Positions 29,297 through 37,833 of a DNA stretch of 64,000 nt are shown here, piece after piece. The notes beneath the pieces are model-generated. The model did no database searches. It was not told the DNA's origin and saw only the letters and a program-made list of their open reading frames with translations. The stretch's first letter is position 1; every line of letters starts with the position of its first letter. The DNA comes from Halarcobacter ebronensis (GTDB lineage Bacteria > Campylobacterota > Campylobacteria > Campylobacterales > Arcobacteraceae). The stretch spans positions 372,001 to 436,000 of the forward strand of contig NZ_CP053836.1 in assembly GCF_013201825.1 (NCBI RefSeq). Direction: 5' to 3'. A program made the position numbers and the translations under genes.

Positions 29297-29857
29297 ATGA
29301 AAAGAAATTATTGGCCTCTATTTTTCATTGGGATATTTTCATTTGTTTTCTCAATGATTGTATGGACCATTCACTCTGCATTAAAGGTTCCTGTACATAA
29401 AGATGAAAGTTTTTTAAGTACTTATCATGATGTTGACAGAGACTATAATAAGATGGTTTCATCAAATATTGATTTTGAAAAAAAATATGATTTTAAAATA
29501 TATATAAATAATAAAGAGTTTGGATTAGATTTTAAAGATATGTTTTTAGCGCAAAGAGCTATTGAAGAGAAATCAAATCATAAAGATATATTTAGAACAA
29601 CACAAAATATTATAAAAGTAGTTGCATTAGATAAAAATAATGGTGAAGTTATAAAAAACCTTGATATTCAACTTCAAATAACTGTACCTACAAATGATAG
29701 TCATATTATTAATTTGACTTCAAAAGAGTTCTCTTTTGATAAAGGTGAGTATATAGCTAATTTTCCACTACCATACAAAGGAAATTGGAATATTACAGGT
29801 AAATTCTTAATTGACCAAAATATAGGTTATTTTTATATAAAATCAAATGCAATCTAG
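29297..29857 (+). CDS. FixH-like membrane protein
   Basis: 186 residues: one N-terminal membrane helix (about 7-27), then a periplasmic domain predicted to be beta-rich, ending with the pattern FPLPYKGNWNITGKFLID that resembles the end of FixH/CcoH proteins (Gly-x-Trp). FixH/CcoH acts in assembly of cbb3 oxidase, and the gene lies in that cluster. Similarity is weak by eye, so the call rests on architecture plus context. It overlaps the next gene by 11 nt. Confidence 0.6.
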   Translation: MKRNYWPLFFIGIFSFVFSMIVWTIHSALKVPVHKDESFLSTYHDVDRDYNKMVSSNIDFEKKYDFKIYINNKEFGLDFKDMFLAQRAIEEKSNHKDIFRTTQNIIKVVALDKNNGEVIKNLDIQLQITVPTNDSHIINLTSKEFSFDKGEYIANFPLPYKGNWNITGKFLIDQNIGYFYIKSNAI

Positions 29858-32201
29858 AAAAAAACTTTTAGTTTTTCCAACTTCTAGATCTATAAGGGAG
29901 TATGTAAACTCTAAAAAAGAGTTTAATACTCTTCTCCCTTCCATAATTACAATTGATGAGTTTTTTAAAAAATCACTACTTTTTAATAATAGAAAATATT
30001 TGGATGAGGATGAAAGAGTTCTTTATTTAAAAGAGGCAGTAAAAAATGTTAATTTAGCTGCATTGGGAATAAACTCATCTTTTAACCATTTTATTAAACA
30101 AAGTGATTATATATATAGATTTTTTATTGAGTTAGCAAGTGAAAATGTTGATATAAATTCTATTGAGTCTGTTGATACTTACGATTTTTATAGTGAACAT
30201 TTAAATATATTAAAAGAGATACAAGCTAACTACTTAAAAATCTTAGATGAAAAGAGTTTTGTTGATAGGGTTAACTTTTCTAAATTCTACTCAATAAATA
30301 TAGATTTTATAAAAAGATATGAAACAATAGAATTATATTTTGAAGGTTATTTTACAAATTTTGAATTTGAACTAATAAAAGAGATATCAAAACTATCAAA
30401 ACTAATAATTGAGTTTTATTATTATGAATATAATGAAAAATCAATTGAAAAGTTTATAAATATAGGGATTGAGTTAGAAGTAGGTTATAGATACAAAATT
30501 GATTTTTCAAATAGAAAAGTTATTGAAAAAGAGAAAATAGAACAAAATACCAAAACTATTAATATTAAAGGTTTTAGCTCACAAATAAACCAAATTGCAT
30601 TTATAAAGAAATCAATTGTTGATTTGGTTAATAATGGCGTAGAACCTTCTAAAATAGCTTTAATACTTCCAAATGAATCATTTGCATCAACAATAAAGAT
30701 TTTTGACAATGAGGGCTATTTTAATTACGCTATGGGCTTAGATATCTATACTAGTAATCTTTTTAGAATTATTGATGGAATATATGCCTATATGAATGAA
30801 GATGAAATAAAAAATATAAAGAATCTTGAGTTTATTGAGTGTGATATAACATTTATAGATAATTTATTTAAAAAAAATTGGAACAATGCAATAAGTGAAC
30901 ATCTTTTTGAAGATATGATTGGTTATTTTATTACAAAGGAGAGTAATAAAGAGCTTCTAGAAAAGTTTAAAGAGTTAGTCTATAAACTATATAAGATTAT
31001 CTTTTCTTTTGGTGAAAAAATACGGTTAAAAGACGCATATAAAATTTTTTATCAGAAAGTATCACAACTTACTTTAGATGATATAAACTCAGGAAAAATA
31101 ACAGTAATGGGTCTTTTAGAGAGTAGAAGATTAGAGTTTGATGCTATTATAATATGTGATTTTAATGAGAGTCTGATACCAAAGAGAAGTAAAAAAGATA
31201 AGTTTTTATCAACAAGGGTAAAAAACAGTGCAAAATTACCAACCTCTTTTGATAGGGAAAATTTACAAAAATATTATTACAAAAGAGTTGTTGACAGTAC
31301 TAAAACAATAATAATCTCCTATGTAAAAAATGATAATGAACAAATAAGTAGATTTGCAAATGATCTTTTTAAAAATAGTATTGAGAGTAAAGTTTTTGAC
31401 AATAACTATAAACATATTTTATATAAAAATAAAAGCCTAACTCACTTTGATAAAGAGATTATATTAGATATTGATTTGTCAAAAATTACTTGGAGTGCAA
31501 GCTCATTAAAAGAGTTCTTAGAGTGCAAGAGAAAATATTATCTAAATCATATATTAAAAATAAAAGAGCATGATATCTCTTTAAAACCAAAAGGGTATGA
31601 ACTTGGAAGTATAGTTCATAGTATACTTGAAGAGTTTTATAAACAAAAAGAGTACAACACTAAAAAGGTTGCAGAACTGTTTGATAAATATAGAAGTACA
31701 AATAGTTTTTTAAATCTAGATTTAGAACTTTGGAAGAAAAGAGTAGAAGAGTTTATAGTTCTTGATTTAAAGAGAGTAAAAGAGAATAATATAACAATAA
31801 TAAAACTTGAAAAACCATTTTTGATTGAGTTTAATAATATTAAACTAAGAGGAACAATTGATAGAGTTGAAAAGCAAGCTGGGAATAGTTTTAATGTAAT
31901 TGATTATAAAACAAGCAGTACTTTAAAAGTAGATACTCTTAAGAATTTTGATAAATCTATAGACTTCCAGCTAGAGTTTTATTATTTAGCTTTAAATGAA
32001 TTATATAAAAATGACAACATAAGATGTTTTTATTATGATTTATATGAACTTGAACTAAAAGAAGAGATTGCAATAGATGAAAAAATAAAAAGATTAGAAG
32101 AGATTCTTTTAAACTTATCAACTACAAGTGTAAACTTTGAAAAATGTGAGAGCTTATCTTCTTGTCAGTTTTGCATCTATAAAGATTTATGTAATAGATA
32201 A
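29847..32201 (+). CDS. addB: AddB-like helicase-nuclease subunit with PD-(D/E)XK domain
   Basis: 784 residues. The C-terminal 230 hold a RecB-type nuclease: SASSLKEFLECKRKYYL, GSIVHSILEEFY, GTIDRVEK and VIDYKTS (catalytic Asp and Lys), and a final CQFCIYKDLC cysteine group which, with the earlier ECKRK cysteine, would hold a [4Fe-4S] cluster as in AddB. The N-terminal part is a degenerate helicase-like region without a clear Walker A. Campylobacterota AddB proteins look like this. The start overlaps the FixH-like gene by 11 nt. The partner addA is not adjacent. Confidence 0.78.
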   Translation: MQSRKKLLVFPTSRSIREYVNSKKEFNTLLPSIITIDEFFKKSLLFNNRKYLDEDERVLYLKEAVKNVNLAALGINSSFNHFIKQSDYIYRFFIELASENVDINSIESVDTYDFYSEHLNILKEIQANYLKILDEKSFVDRVNFSKFYSINIDFIKRYETIELYFEGYFTNFEFELIKEISKLSKLIIEFYYYEYNEKSIEKFINIGIELEVGYRYKIDFSNRKVIEKEKIEQNTKTINIKGFSSQINQIAFIKKSIVDLVNNGVEPSKIALILPNESFASTIKIFDNEGYFNYAMGLDIYTSNLFRIIDGIYAYMNEDEIKNIKNLEFIECDITFIDNLFKKNWNNAISEHLFEDMIGYFITKESNKELLEKFKELVYKLYKIIFSFGEKIRLKDAYKIFYQKVSQLTLDDINSGKITVMGLLESRRLEFDAIIICDFNESLIPKRSKKDKFLSTRVKNSAKLPTSFDRENLQKYYYKRVVDSTKTIIISYVKNDNEQISRFANDLFKNSIESKVFDNNYKHILYKNKSLTHFDKEIILDIDLSKITWSASSLKEFLECKRKYYLNHILKIKEHDISLKPKGYELGSIVHSILEEFYKQKEYNTKKVAELFDKYRSTNSFLNLDLELWKKRVEEFIVLDLKRVKENNITIIKLEKPFLIEFNNIKLRGTIDRVEKQAGNSFNVIDYKTSSTLKVDTLKNFDKSIDFQLEFYYLALNELYKNDNIRCFYYDLYELELKEEIAIDEKIKRLEEILLNLSTTSVNFEKCESLSSCQFCIYKDLCNR

Positions 32202-32202
32202 T

Positions 32203-32236
32203 AAAAAAGGGGCTATTTTACAATAACCCCTTTAGG
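32203..32236. terminator. Bidirectional terminator between addB and porin 1
   Basis: An A-run plus GGGG (32203-32212) pairs with CCCC plus T-run (32227-32233), extended by TATT/AATA inside around a small loop. Symmetric A/T flanks allow it to serve both convergent genes. Confidence 0.75.
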
Positions 32237-32256
32237 AAATTGTATAATATCTTTTA

Positions 32257-33405
32257 TTAGAAAGTATATTGTACGTTAAGTCTTCCCATACTTCCATCAG
32301 CATCTGAACCATCAACACTATATTCACCGAATTGAACATATGTTTCAAAGTTTTTAGACATTTGGTAAGAAACTTTTCCATAAATTTCATCAACATCATT
32401 TGCAGTTTTATAATCTGCTTCAGAGTAGTATAGACCTACATTGATTTTATCTGTAACTTGTGCAGTTGCATGAACATATAAATAATCAGTATCCGCAGAA
32501 CCATCTGCAGTTACTCTCCAGTGGTAATCCATATTTGTAGCAGCACCTGAATCAATATATACTAATCCACCATTGCTTCCTGATTCACCATATGCAACGA
32601 AACCTTCAAAAATACCCATAGTAGCAGTTAATCCTAATTGCCATAATTTTTGATCTTCAGTTGTACCAAGTGCAGTAGCAGCTGCACCTTCAGGGTCTAA
32701 TTGAGAATATCTAGCAAATGGAGCTAAATTTACTGCACCTAAATCAAAAGAACCATTTACTCCAATTGTATATGCATCAAAGTTATCATCTAAATCAGCA
32801 TAAAATCCATCAAGAGTTATACCAGCAAAAGTTGCCATTGCACCTAAAACATAAATATCTTTAGAACCACTTAATCCTGTTTCTGCAGAATTAAAGTTTG
32901 TTTGGTTGAAGTATGCACCAACTAAAGTAGCAGGTCCAAAGCTATAAACTGCAACAACACCAGTACCAGTTTGTTCGTCACCCATTGAATCTCTTGCAAC
33001 AGTCCATGGAGTAGCTATACCTTGTTTACCAACAGTAACTGATAAACCTTGAACACCTGTATATGTAAAGTTAACTTCTGAAAGTTGTACATTTACACTT
33101 GCATCACCATCAGTAGATGTTCCTAAACCAACAGCATCAGTAGTACCATCTTTACCCATAATAAATCTAGTATTTGCAGTAATATCATCATTTACTTTTG
33201 AGCTTACATTTACAGCCATTTTGTAGTTGTTTGTAGCATTATTGTTTGTAGCAGCTTTTGACTCATAGTCATTATATCTGTAAACTACTGTTCCTGATAC
33301 GTCAACGTTTTTAATAGCTTCTTCTAATGGTTGTGCAAAAGAAGTTGTAGATAATCCAGTAACTGCAACTGCAGCAACAAGACTCATTTTTACGAATTTT
33401 GTCAT
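32257..33405 (-). CDS. Outer-membrane porin, Campylobacter MOMP type (porin 1)
   Basis: 382 residues from ATG 33405. This start has a well-placed AAGGAA; the longer frame adds 11 residues before the signal peptide. The signal peptide ends at about residue 24 (SFA-QP). The mature protein starts QPLEEAIKNVDVSGTVVYRY, the typical start of Campylobacter major outer-membrane proteins, continues with alternating beta-strand patterns, and ends in GRLNVQYTF with the terminal Phe needed for BAM insertion. It is paralogous to porin 2 at 35.4 kb. A convergent terminator with addB follows. Confidence 0.9.
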   Translation of the reverse strand: MTKFVKMSLVAAVAVTGLSTTSFAQPLEEAIKNVDVSGTVVYRYNDYESKAATNNNATNNYKMAVNVSSKVNDDITANTRFIMGKDGTTDAVGLGTSTDGDASVNVQLSEVNFTYTGVQGLSVTVGKQGIATPWTVARDSMGDEQTGTGVVAVYSFGPATLVGAYFNQTNFNSAETGLSGSKDIYVLGAMATFAGITLDGFYADLDDNFDAYTIGVNGSFDLGAVNLAPFARYSQLDPEGAAATALGTTEDQKLWQLGLTATMGIFEGFVAYGESGSNGGLVYIDSGAATNMDYHWRVTADGSADTDYLYVHATAQVTDKINVGLYYSEADYKTANDVDEIYGKVSYQMSKNFETYVQFGEYSVDGSDADGSMGRLNVQYTF

Positions 33406-33439
33406 TTTGTTTCCTTTTGAAAATTTGAATCGCAACATA

Positions 33440-33445
33440 ATTATA
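33440..33445 (-). promoter_or_regulatory. -10 box of porin 1
   Basis: TATAAT on the minus strand 35 nt before the porin 1 ATG, preceded by T/A-rich sequence. It predicts a short leader of about 28 nt, without the structured element found before porin 2. Confidence 0.5.
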
Positions 33446-33515
33446 TTAATTTTTTTTTTAAATCTGATTAAAATGTTGTTTATTTTTTAAACTATTGAGA
33501 AAAATTTCATTATTA

Positions 33516-34616
33516 TTAAACTTTTTTTGATGTAGCAATCAATACATCCTCAATTATTCTTGTAATATCACCATCTAAAATAGCCGATACATTTGAATAA
33601 CCAATATTACTTCTAGTATCTTTTACTTGTTGATAGGGTTGTAAAACATAAGATCTTATTTGATGTCCCCAACCAATTTCGCTTTTTTCAATACCGTCAG
33701 CTTGTGCCTTTTGTTTCTCAAGTTCAAATTCATATAGTCTTGATTTAAGCATCTTCATTGCACTTGCTTTATTTTTATGTTGAGATCTATCATTTTGACA
33801 TTGAACTACAATACCTGTTGGAATATGTGTAATCCTAATAGCAGATTCAGTTTTATTTACGTGTTGTCCACCGGCACCACTTGATCTATAAGTATCAATT
33901 CTAATATCTTTATCTTCTATTTCAATATCAATATTATCATCAACTTCAGGGCTTACCATAACAGAAGCAAAAGAGGTATGTCTTTTTGCATTTGAGTCAA
34001 AAGGAGAGATTCTAACAAGTCTATGAATACCATTTTCAGCTTTTAAATAACCATATGCGTTTTCGCCTTTAATTATAAAAGAGACATCCTTTATACCTGC
34101 TTCTTCCCCATCTTGATAATCAAGTAGTTCAACTTTATAATCTTCTCTTTCTGCCCATCTTAGATACATTCTATAAAGAATACTTGCCCAATCCTGTGAT
34201 TCAGTTCCTCCTGCACCTGGATGAATAGAAACAATTGCATTTAGTGTATCATCTGGATTACTTAACATAACAGAGATTTCTGTAGCTTTAATTAACTGTT
34301 CTAAATCTTCTGCTTCATCATAAAGCATCTCTATAGTTTCATCATCTTTTTCATCAACTGCAAGTTCATAAAGTTCATTGGCATTTTCTAAAGCTTGATT
34401 GGCTTTATTAAATTTTGAGAGTTTACCTAAAATTCTATTTTTCTCAATACCAATATTTGTTGCAGCAGCAATATCGCTCCAAAAATTTGCATCTGATTCT
34501 AACTCTTCAATCTCTTTTAACCTAGTGTTAAGTTCACTAGGTTTTAGTATGTTTTTAATATTTGTAAGTTTTTTATTTAATAGTTTAAGAAGTTCTGTAT
34601 ACTCGTATGCATCCAT
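33516..34616 (-). CDS. prfB: Peptide chain release factor 2
   Basis: Terminates translation at UGA and UAA. The 366 residues show the tripeptide anticodon SPF (204-206, in [18 protein letters not shown]), which marks RF2 rather than RF1, and the peptidyl-hydrolysis motif GGQ (249-251, in [11 protein letters not shown]). The frame is continuous from the first codon: the +1 programmed frameshift used to autoregulate RF2 in many bacteria is absent. The ATG overlaps the stop of the cytochrome gene by one base (TAATG), so it is translationally coupled to it. Confidence 0.95.
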   Translation of the reverse strand: MDAYEYTELLKLLNKKLTNIKNILKPSELNTRLKEIEELESDANFWSDIAAATNIGIEKNRILGKLSKFNKANQALENANELYELAVDEKDDETIEMLYDEAEDLEQLIKATEISVMLSNPDDTLNAIVSIHPGAGGTESQDWASILYRMYLRWAEREDYKVELLDYQDGEEAGIKDVSFIIKGENAYGYLKAENGIHRLVRISPFDSNAKRHTSFASVMVSPEVDDNIDIEIEDKDIRIDTYRSSGAGGQHVNKTESAIRITHIPTGIVVQCQNDRSQHKNKASAMKMLKSRLYEFELEKQKAQADGIEKSEIGWGHQIRSYVLQPYQQVKDTRSNIGYSNVSAILDGDITRIIEDVLIATSKKV

Positions 34617-35251
34617 TATTTTTTAGCTTCTTCTTTCTCATTTATACTTTTTAAATATACATATACATTTTTAATATCATTACTATCCATTGAAAGAGCA
34701 TAAGGTCTCATAACCATAGCTAATCCTCTATCATAAGTTCCTAGATTATAATCTCTAATAGATAATGTAAAGTCATCTAAATTCAAGCTATTAATAGGTC
34801 TTGATACACCTTTTGCTTTTAATTCACCTTTTTCACCATGACATGTAACACATTTATTTTTAAAAAGTTTTTCTCCAGATTTACTTTTTTGAGCATAAAT
34901 TTGTTGTTTTTTTATCTCAATTTCCTCTTTTTTTCTATCTTCTAATTTTTGTAAGATTTTTTGTTCTAAGGCAGCTTCATCAATAGAAGAAGTAGGTTTT
35001 TCATCTTTTTTTAGAATATAGATATAATTTTTACCATCATTTGTAGGTGTAATATTTATATCAGCAACTTCCCATCCCTCTTTTTTCATTTGAGTTAAAG
35101 ATTTTGTTCCATTACACTCTCCACCATTAAGATTTGTATTCTCAATTGTTGACATATCTTTGTGGTTCTCTTTAAAACACATAGTTGTTTGTGCAGTAGC
35201 AATGCTTAAAGTAAAGATTGAAGCTAAAGTAATTGTCGAAAGTAGTCTCAT
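34616..35251 (-). CDS. Exported mono-haem c-type cytochrome
   Basis: 211 residues: signal peptide (1-20, IATA-Q), a small N-terminal domain with two further cysteines (about 25 and 46), a Lys/Glu-rich, probably coiled segment (about 92-120), and a C-terminal cytochrome c domain with CVTCH (Cys134, Cys137, His138) and a plausible Met ligand in MRPYALSMD. The electron partner is unknown. The stop codon overlaps the prfB start by one base. The composite architecture is not one I can assign to a named family. Confidence 0.8.
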   Translation of the reverse strand: MRLLSTITLASIFTLSIATAQTTMCFKENHKDMSTIENTNLNGGECNGTKSLTQMKKEGWEVADINITPTNDGKNYIYILKKDEKPTSSIDEAALEQKILQKLEDRKKEEIEIKKQQIYAQKSKSGEKLFKNKCVTCHGEKGELKAKGVSRPINSLNLDDFTLSIRDYNLGTYDRGLAMVMRPYALSMDSNDIKNVYVYLKSINEKEEAKK

Positions 35252-35310
35252 TATTATCCTTATTAATAAATTAAGGATATTTTAGCATAAATTAGTTAAA
35301 TAAAATTGAG

Positions 35311-35343
35311 TAAAAAAAAAGGTTAGAGGAAAATCCTCTAACC
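35311..35343 (-). terminator. Intrinsic terminator of porin 2
   Basis: Perfect 10-bp stem (GGTTAGAGGA 35321-35330, TCCTCTAACC 35334-35343), 3-nt loop, then on the minus strand a run of nine T (complement of the A-run 35312-35320). Confidence 0.88.
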
Positions 35344-35373
35344 TAAATGAATTTAGTAGATTAAACTTTCAAA

Positions 35374-36561
35374 TTAGAAAGTGTATTCAACTTGAAGTCT
35401 TCCTCTTGTTCCATCAACAACTTCTACACCAGTGTTGTCATCTTTAGTATATTGACCATATCTGATATATCCACCAAAGTTTTTAGACATTTTATATTTA
35501 AATTGTGCATATAACTCTTCTTGCTCTGCATTTTCTTCATATTCCATATGAGAGTAATTAGCTGAAACATGAAGTGAAGGTAATGCTTGAACACCAAGTA
35601 CTACGTTCCAGAAATCTGCATCTTTTTCCCCATTTGGAGTTACATTCCAAGTATTAAATACTGTTTCAGCATCATTATCAAGTGCAACTAAACCACCCTC
35701 TTTATCAGTACCAGCGTATTTAATAGAAGCATCAAAGATACCATATTGAGCACTTAATGCAAGTTTCCATAATTCATTATCTGCATTAAAATCATCTGTA
35801 TCTAATGAAGTATATCTAGCTTCAATCCCTAATTTAAGTGCATCAAGATCAAATTTAGCTTTTGCACCTAAAGTAAATGTATCAAAAAGCTCATCCATAT
35901 CTAAGTACCAAGCATCTAAAGCAACTGGTCCAATATTTCCCATAATTGCAACTGTCCAAATATCAGTTGCACCTACATTAACTCCAGCAGCAGTTCCAAG
36001 ATTTCCAAGAGTAGTAGTATCATCACCAGAAACATTTAAGTTAGTTTGGTTAAAGTATGCCGCAGCTAAAGTAACAGGTCCAACATTTGTTAATGCTAAG
36101 ATACCAGTACCAGTTTGCTCATTTGAATCTGAATCAACAGCTACAGTCCAAGGAGTAGTTAACCCTTGTTTACCAACATTAATTGTAGTATTAGCTAATC
36201 CAGTATATGAAAAATAAACATTTGATAATTCTACATCAACACTTGCATCTCCAGAAGTACCAGTATCTAAACTAGCAAGACCTAAGTCATTTGTAGTTGG
36301 ATTACCAATGATAAATCTAGTAACAGCAGTTACATCATCATTAACTTTAGCTTTAGCAGTTAAACCGATTTTGTAGTTGTTACTTGTTTTATTTGTAGTA
36401 GCACCATTGTAATCATCTTGATAATCATTATATCTGTAAACTACAGATCCAGATACGTCAACGTTTTTGATTGCTTCTTCTAGTGGTTTAGCTGAAGCAG
36501 CAGATGTGAAACCAGCAACTGCAACAGCAGCTACTAAACTCATTTTTGCGAATTTTTTCAT
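35374..36561 (-). CDS. Outer-membrane porin, Campylobacter MOMP type (porin 2)
   Basis: 395 residues from ATG 36561, preceded by TAGGAG; the longer frame adds only 7 residues. Signal peptide to about residue 24 (ASA-KP). The mature start KPLEEAIKNVDVSGSVVYRY is nearly the same as in porin 1, after which the two diverge, mainly in what should be surface loops. It ends GRLQVEYTF with terminal Phe. It carries a strong terminator and a structured-looking leader, both features of a highly expressed, regulated gene. The two porins probably arose by duplication and may have different selectivity. Confidence 0.9.
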   Translation of the reverse strand: MKKFAKMSLVAAVAVAGFTSAASAKPLEEAIKNVDVSGSVVYRYNDYQDDYNGATTNKTSNNYKIGLTAKAKVNDDVTAVTRFIIGNPTTNDLGLASLDTGTSGDASVDVELSNVYFSYTGLANTTINVGKQGLTTPWTVAVDSDSNEQTGTGILALTNVGPVTLAAAYFNQTNLNVSGDDTTTLGNLGTAAGVNVGATDIWTVAIMGNIGPVALDAWYLDMDELFDTFTLGAKAKFDLDALKLGIEARYTSLDTDDFNADNELWKLALSAQYGIFDASIKYAGTDKEGGLVALDNDAETVFNTWNVTPNGEKDADFWNVVLGVQALPSLHVSANYSHMEYEENAEQEELYAQFKYKMSKNFGGYIRYGQYTKDDNTGVEVVDGTRGRLQVEYTF

Positions 36562-36588
36562 TTGTTCTCCTAATTTTAACAAAATTTG

Positions 36589-36656
36589 TAAGCAGTTAAC
36601 CGGACGCGCGAACTACCTAGAAAGGCTCTAGATACTTTTCCGGATTACCGTTGGTT
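36589..36656 (-). ncRNA. Candidate structured 5' leader of porin 2
   Basis: In the 5' region of porin 2 this stretch is about 47% GC, far above its surroundings. On the minus strand it can fold into an 8-bp hairpin (36627-36634 with 36614-36621, loop of 5) enclosed by an A plus CCGG / CCGG plus U helix (36639-36643 with 36600-36604), with AACC/GGUU as an alternative outer pair. It begins right after a candidate -10 and ends about 30 nt before the ribosome site. I do not recognise a known riboswitch consensus in it. Confidence 0.35.
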
Positions 36657-36658
36657 AA

Positions 36659-36664
36659 ATTTTA
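36659..36664 (-). promoter_or_regulatory. Candidate extended -10 of porin 2
   Basis: On the minus strand TGTG precedes TAAAAT, giving an extended -10-like element. The predicted start falls at the first bases of the GC-richer leader. Confidence 0.4.
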
Positions 36665-36753
36665 CACAACTAAAAATAAAAGTTATCTTAAATTATTGTA
36701 AAATAAAAGAGATGCTAGGTGGTTTAAGTTTATTTTAATATCTAAAAATAAAA

Positions 36754-37071
36754 TTAACTATTATTTATAGAGACTCTACAATTTGGTAAAATATTTGGCT
36801 TTGAGATCTTGATTTTCACCTTTTTTATACTATATTTTTCTTTTAAAAATTTATCTAAATAGATAATTGCTTCTTCTATTAGTTTAAATCTTTTTTCTTT
36901 CATAATAGCTTCAATATCAGCAGTTACAGATGAATAATCAATAAAATTTGAAGAGTTATTATAATTATATTTAAAGCTTATATCTAATATAACTTTTTGT
37001 TCTTTTTCTCTTTCAAAATCAAGGATTCCTATAATGCAATAAAAAGTTAGATTTTCTATAGATATTTTCAT
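36754..37071 (-). CDS. folB: Dihydroneopterin aldolase family protein
   Basis: 105 residues matching the FolB fold: IENLTFYCIIGILDFEREKEQ at the N-terminus (typical 'GV(L/F)xxER' block), then DYSSVTADIEAIMKEKRFKLIEEA with the catalytic-type Glu, and a C-terminal strand KVKIKISKPN. It cleaves 7,8-dihydroneopterin in folate synthesis, or performs the related epimerase reaction. It is slightly short for the family. It lies 32 bp downstream of plsY on the minus strand. Confidence 0.82.
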   Translation of the reverse strand: MKISIENLTFYCIIGILDFEREKEQKVILDISFKYNYNNSSNFIDYSSVTADIEAIMKEKRFKLIEEAIIYLDKFLKEKYSIKKVKIKISKPNILPNCRVSINNS

Positions 37072-37081
37072 CTGTTTTTCT

Positions 37082-37103
37082 AAGTTACAAAAAAGTTACA
37101 AAA
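37082..37103. repeat. Tandem 11-mer in the plsY-folB spacer
   Basis: AAGTTACAAAA occurs twice back to back (37082-37092 and 37093-37103), directly after the plsY stop. Two units only; it may be replication slippage. Confidence 0.6.
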
Positions 37104-37727
37104 TTAAATAACTCTTTTTTCTTCACCTTTTATAAGTCTAATAATATTTGGTAAATGTTTATAATATACAATAAATGCAATTATATACATAGGAGCATTG
37201 CTATTAACCCCAAGACCATTATTAATAAAAAGTGCAGAGATAATTACAGCAGTTAATCCTAACAATGAAGATAGAGATGAAATTTTTAATACTTTACCAC
37301 ATACAACCCATACAATAGCACCAATAATAGTTGGAATTGGAATTAAAACTAAAAATATCCCAAGTCCTGTTGCAACCCCTTTCCCACCTTCAAGGCTTAA
37401 GAAGATTGAGTAACAGTGACCAAGAACTGCTAAAACTCCAATTCCCCAAAGAGTTGATTGGCTAGCTCCTAGAGCAATTGCTATTAATAAAACAATTGTA
37501 CCTTTAAGTGCATCTAAAACTACAGTTGCAATACTAAGTTTTTTTGCTAATTTAGGATTAGTCTGTTTTACAACTCTTAAAACATTTGTTGCCCCAATTG
37601 ATTTGCTCCCTTGCTCTTTTATATTTACATTTGCAAATATTTTTGCTAATAAAAGTCCAAAAGGGATAGACCCTGCTAAGTATGCAAGAAGAAAAAATAG
37701 GATATTAAAATTGAAAAGAAAATCCAT
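37104..37727 (-). CDS. plsY: Glycerol-3-phosphate acyltransferase PlsY
   Basis: Integral membrane enzyme that transfers an acyl group from acyl phosphate to glycerol-3-phosphate, the first step of phospholipid synthesis. The 207 residues have about five membrane helices and the three conserved loops: GSIPFGLLLAK (20-30), GSKSIGATNVLRVVK (about 40-54, the GxNxGATN motif) and LEGGKGVATGLG (about 112-123). Length is normal. A TATAAT box (minus, 37769-37774) lies upstream, in the divergent spacer with nadA. Confidence 0.93.
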   Translation of the reverse strand: MDFLFNFNILFFLLAYLAGSIPFGLLLAKIFANVNIKEQGSKSIGATNVLRVVKQTNPKLAKKLSIATVVLDALKGTIVLLIAIALGASQSTLWGIGVLAVLGHCYSIFLSLEGGKGVATGLGIFLVLIPIPTIIGAIVWVVCGKVLKISSLSSLLGLTAVIISALFINNGLGVNSNAPMYIIAFIVYYKHLPNIIRLIKGEEKRVI

Positions 37728-37768
37728 ATATTACCTTTAGTAATTAATATTTAATTTTAGTAAAGTGG

Positions 37769-37793
37769 ATTATAACTAAAAATTTGTTATATT
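37769..37793. promoter_or_regulatory. Divergent promoters of plsY and nadA
   Basis: TATAAT on the minus strand at 37769-37774 points towards plsY; TATATT on the plus strand at 37788-37793 points towards nadA. The two boxes are 14 bp apart, so the polymerases may compete. Confidence 0.45.
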
Positions 37794-37833
37794 CCCACTT
37801 AAACTACAAGTATGAAACTTTTAAAGGTTTAAA

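Noticed and set aside
36589-36656. The GC-richer stretch as a tRNA gene
   Set aside because: No acceptor stem, anticodon arm or T-loop consensus can be placed; the position matches a porin leader better.
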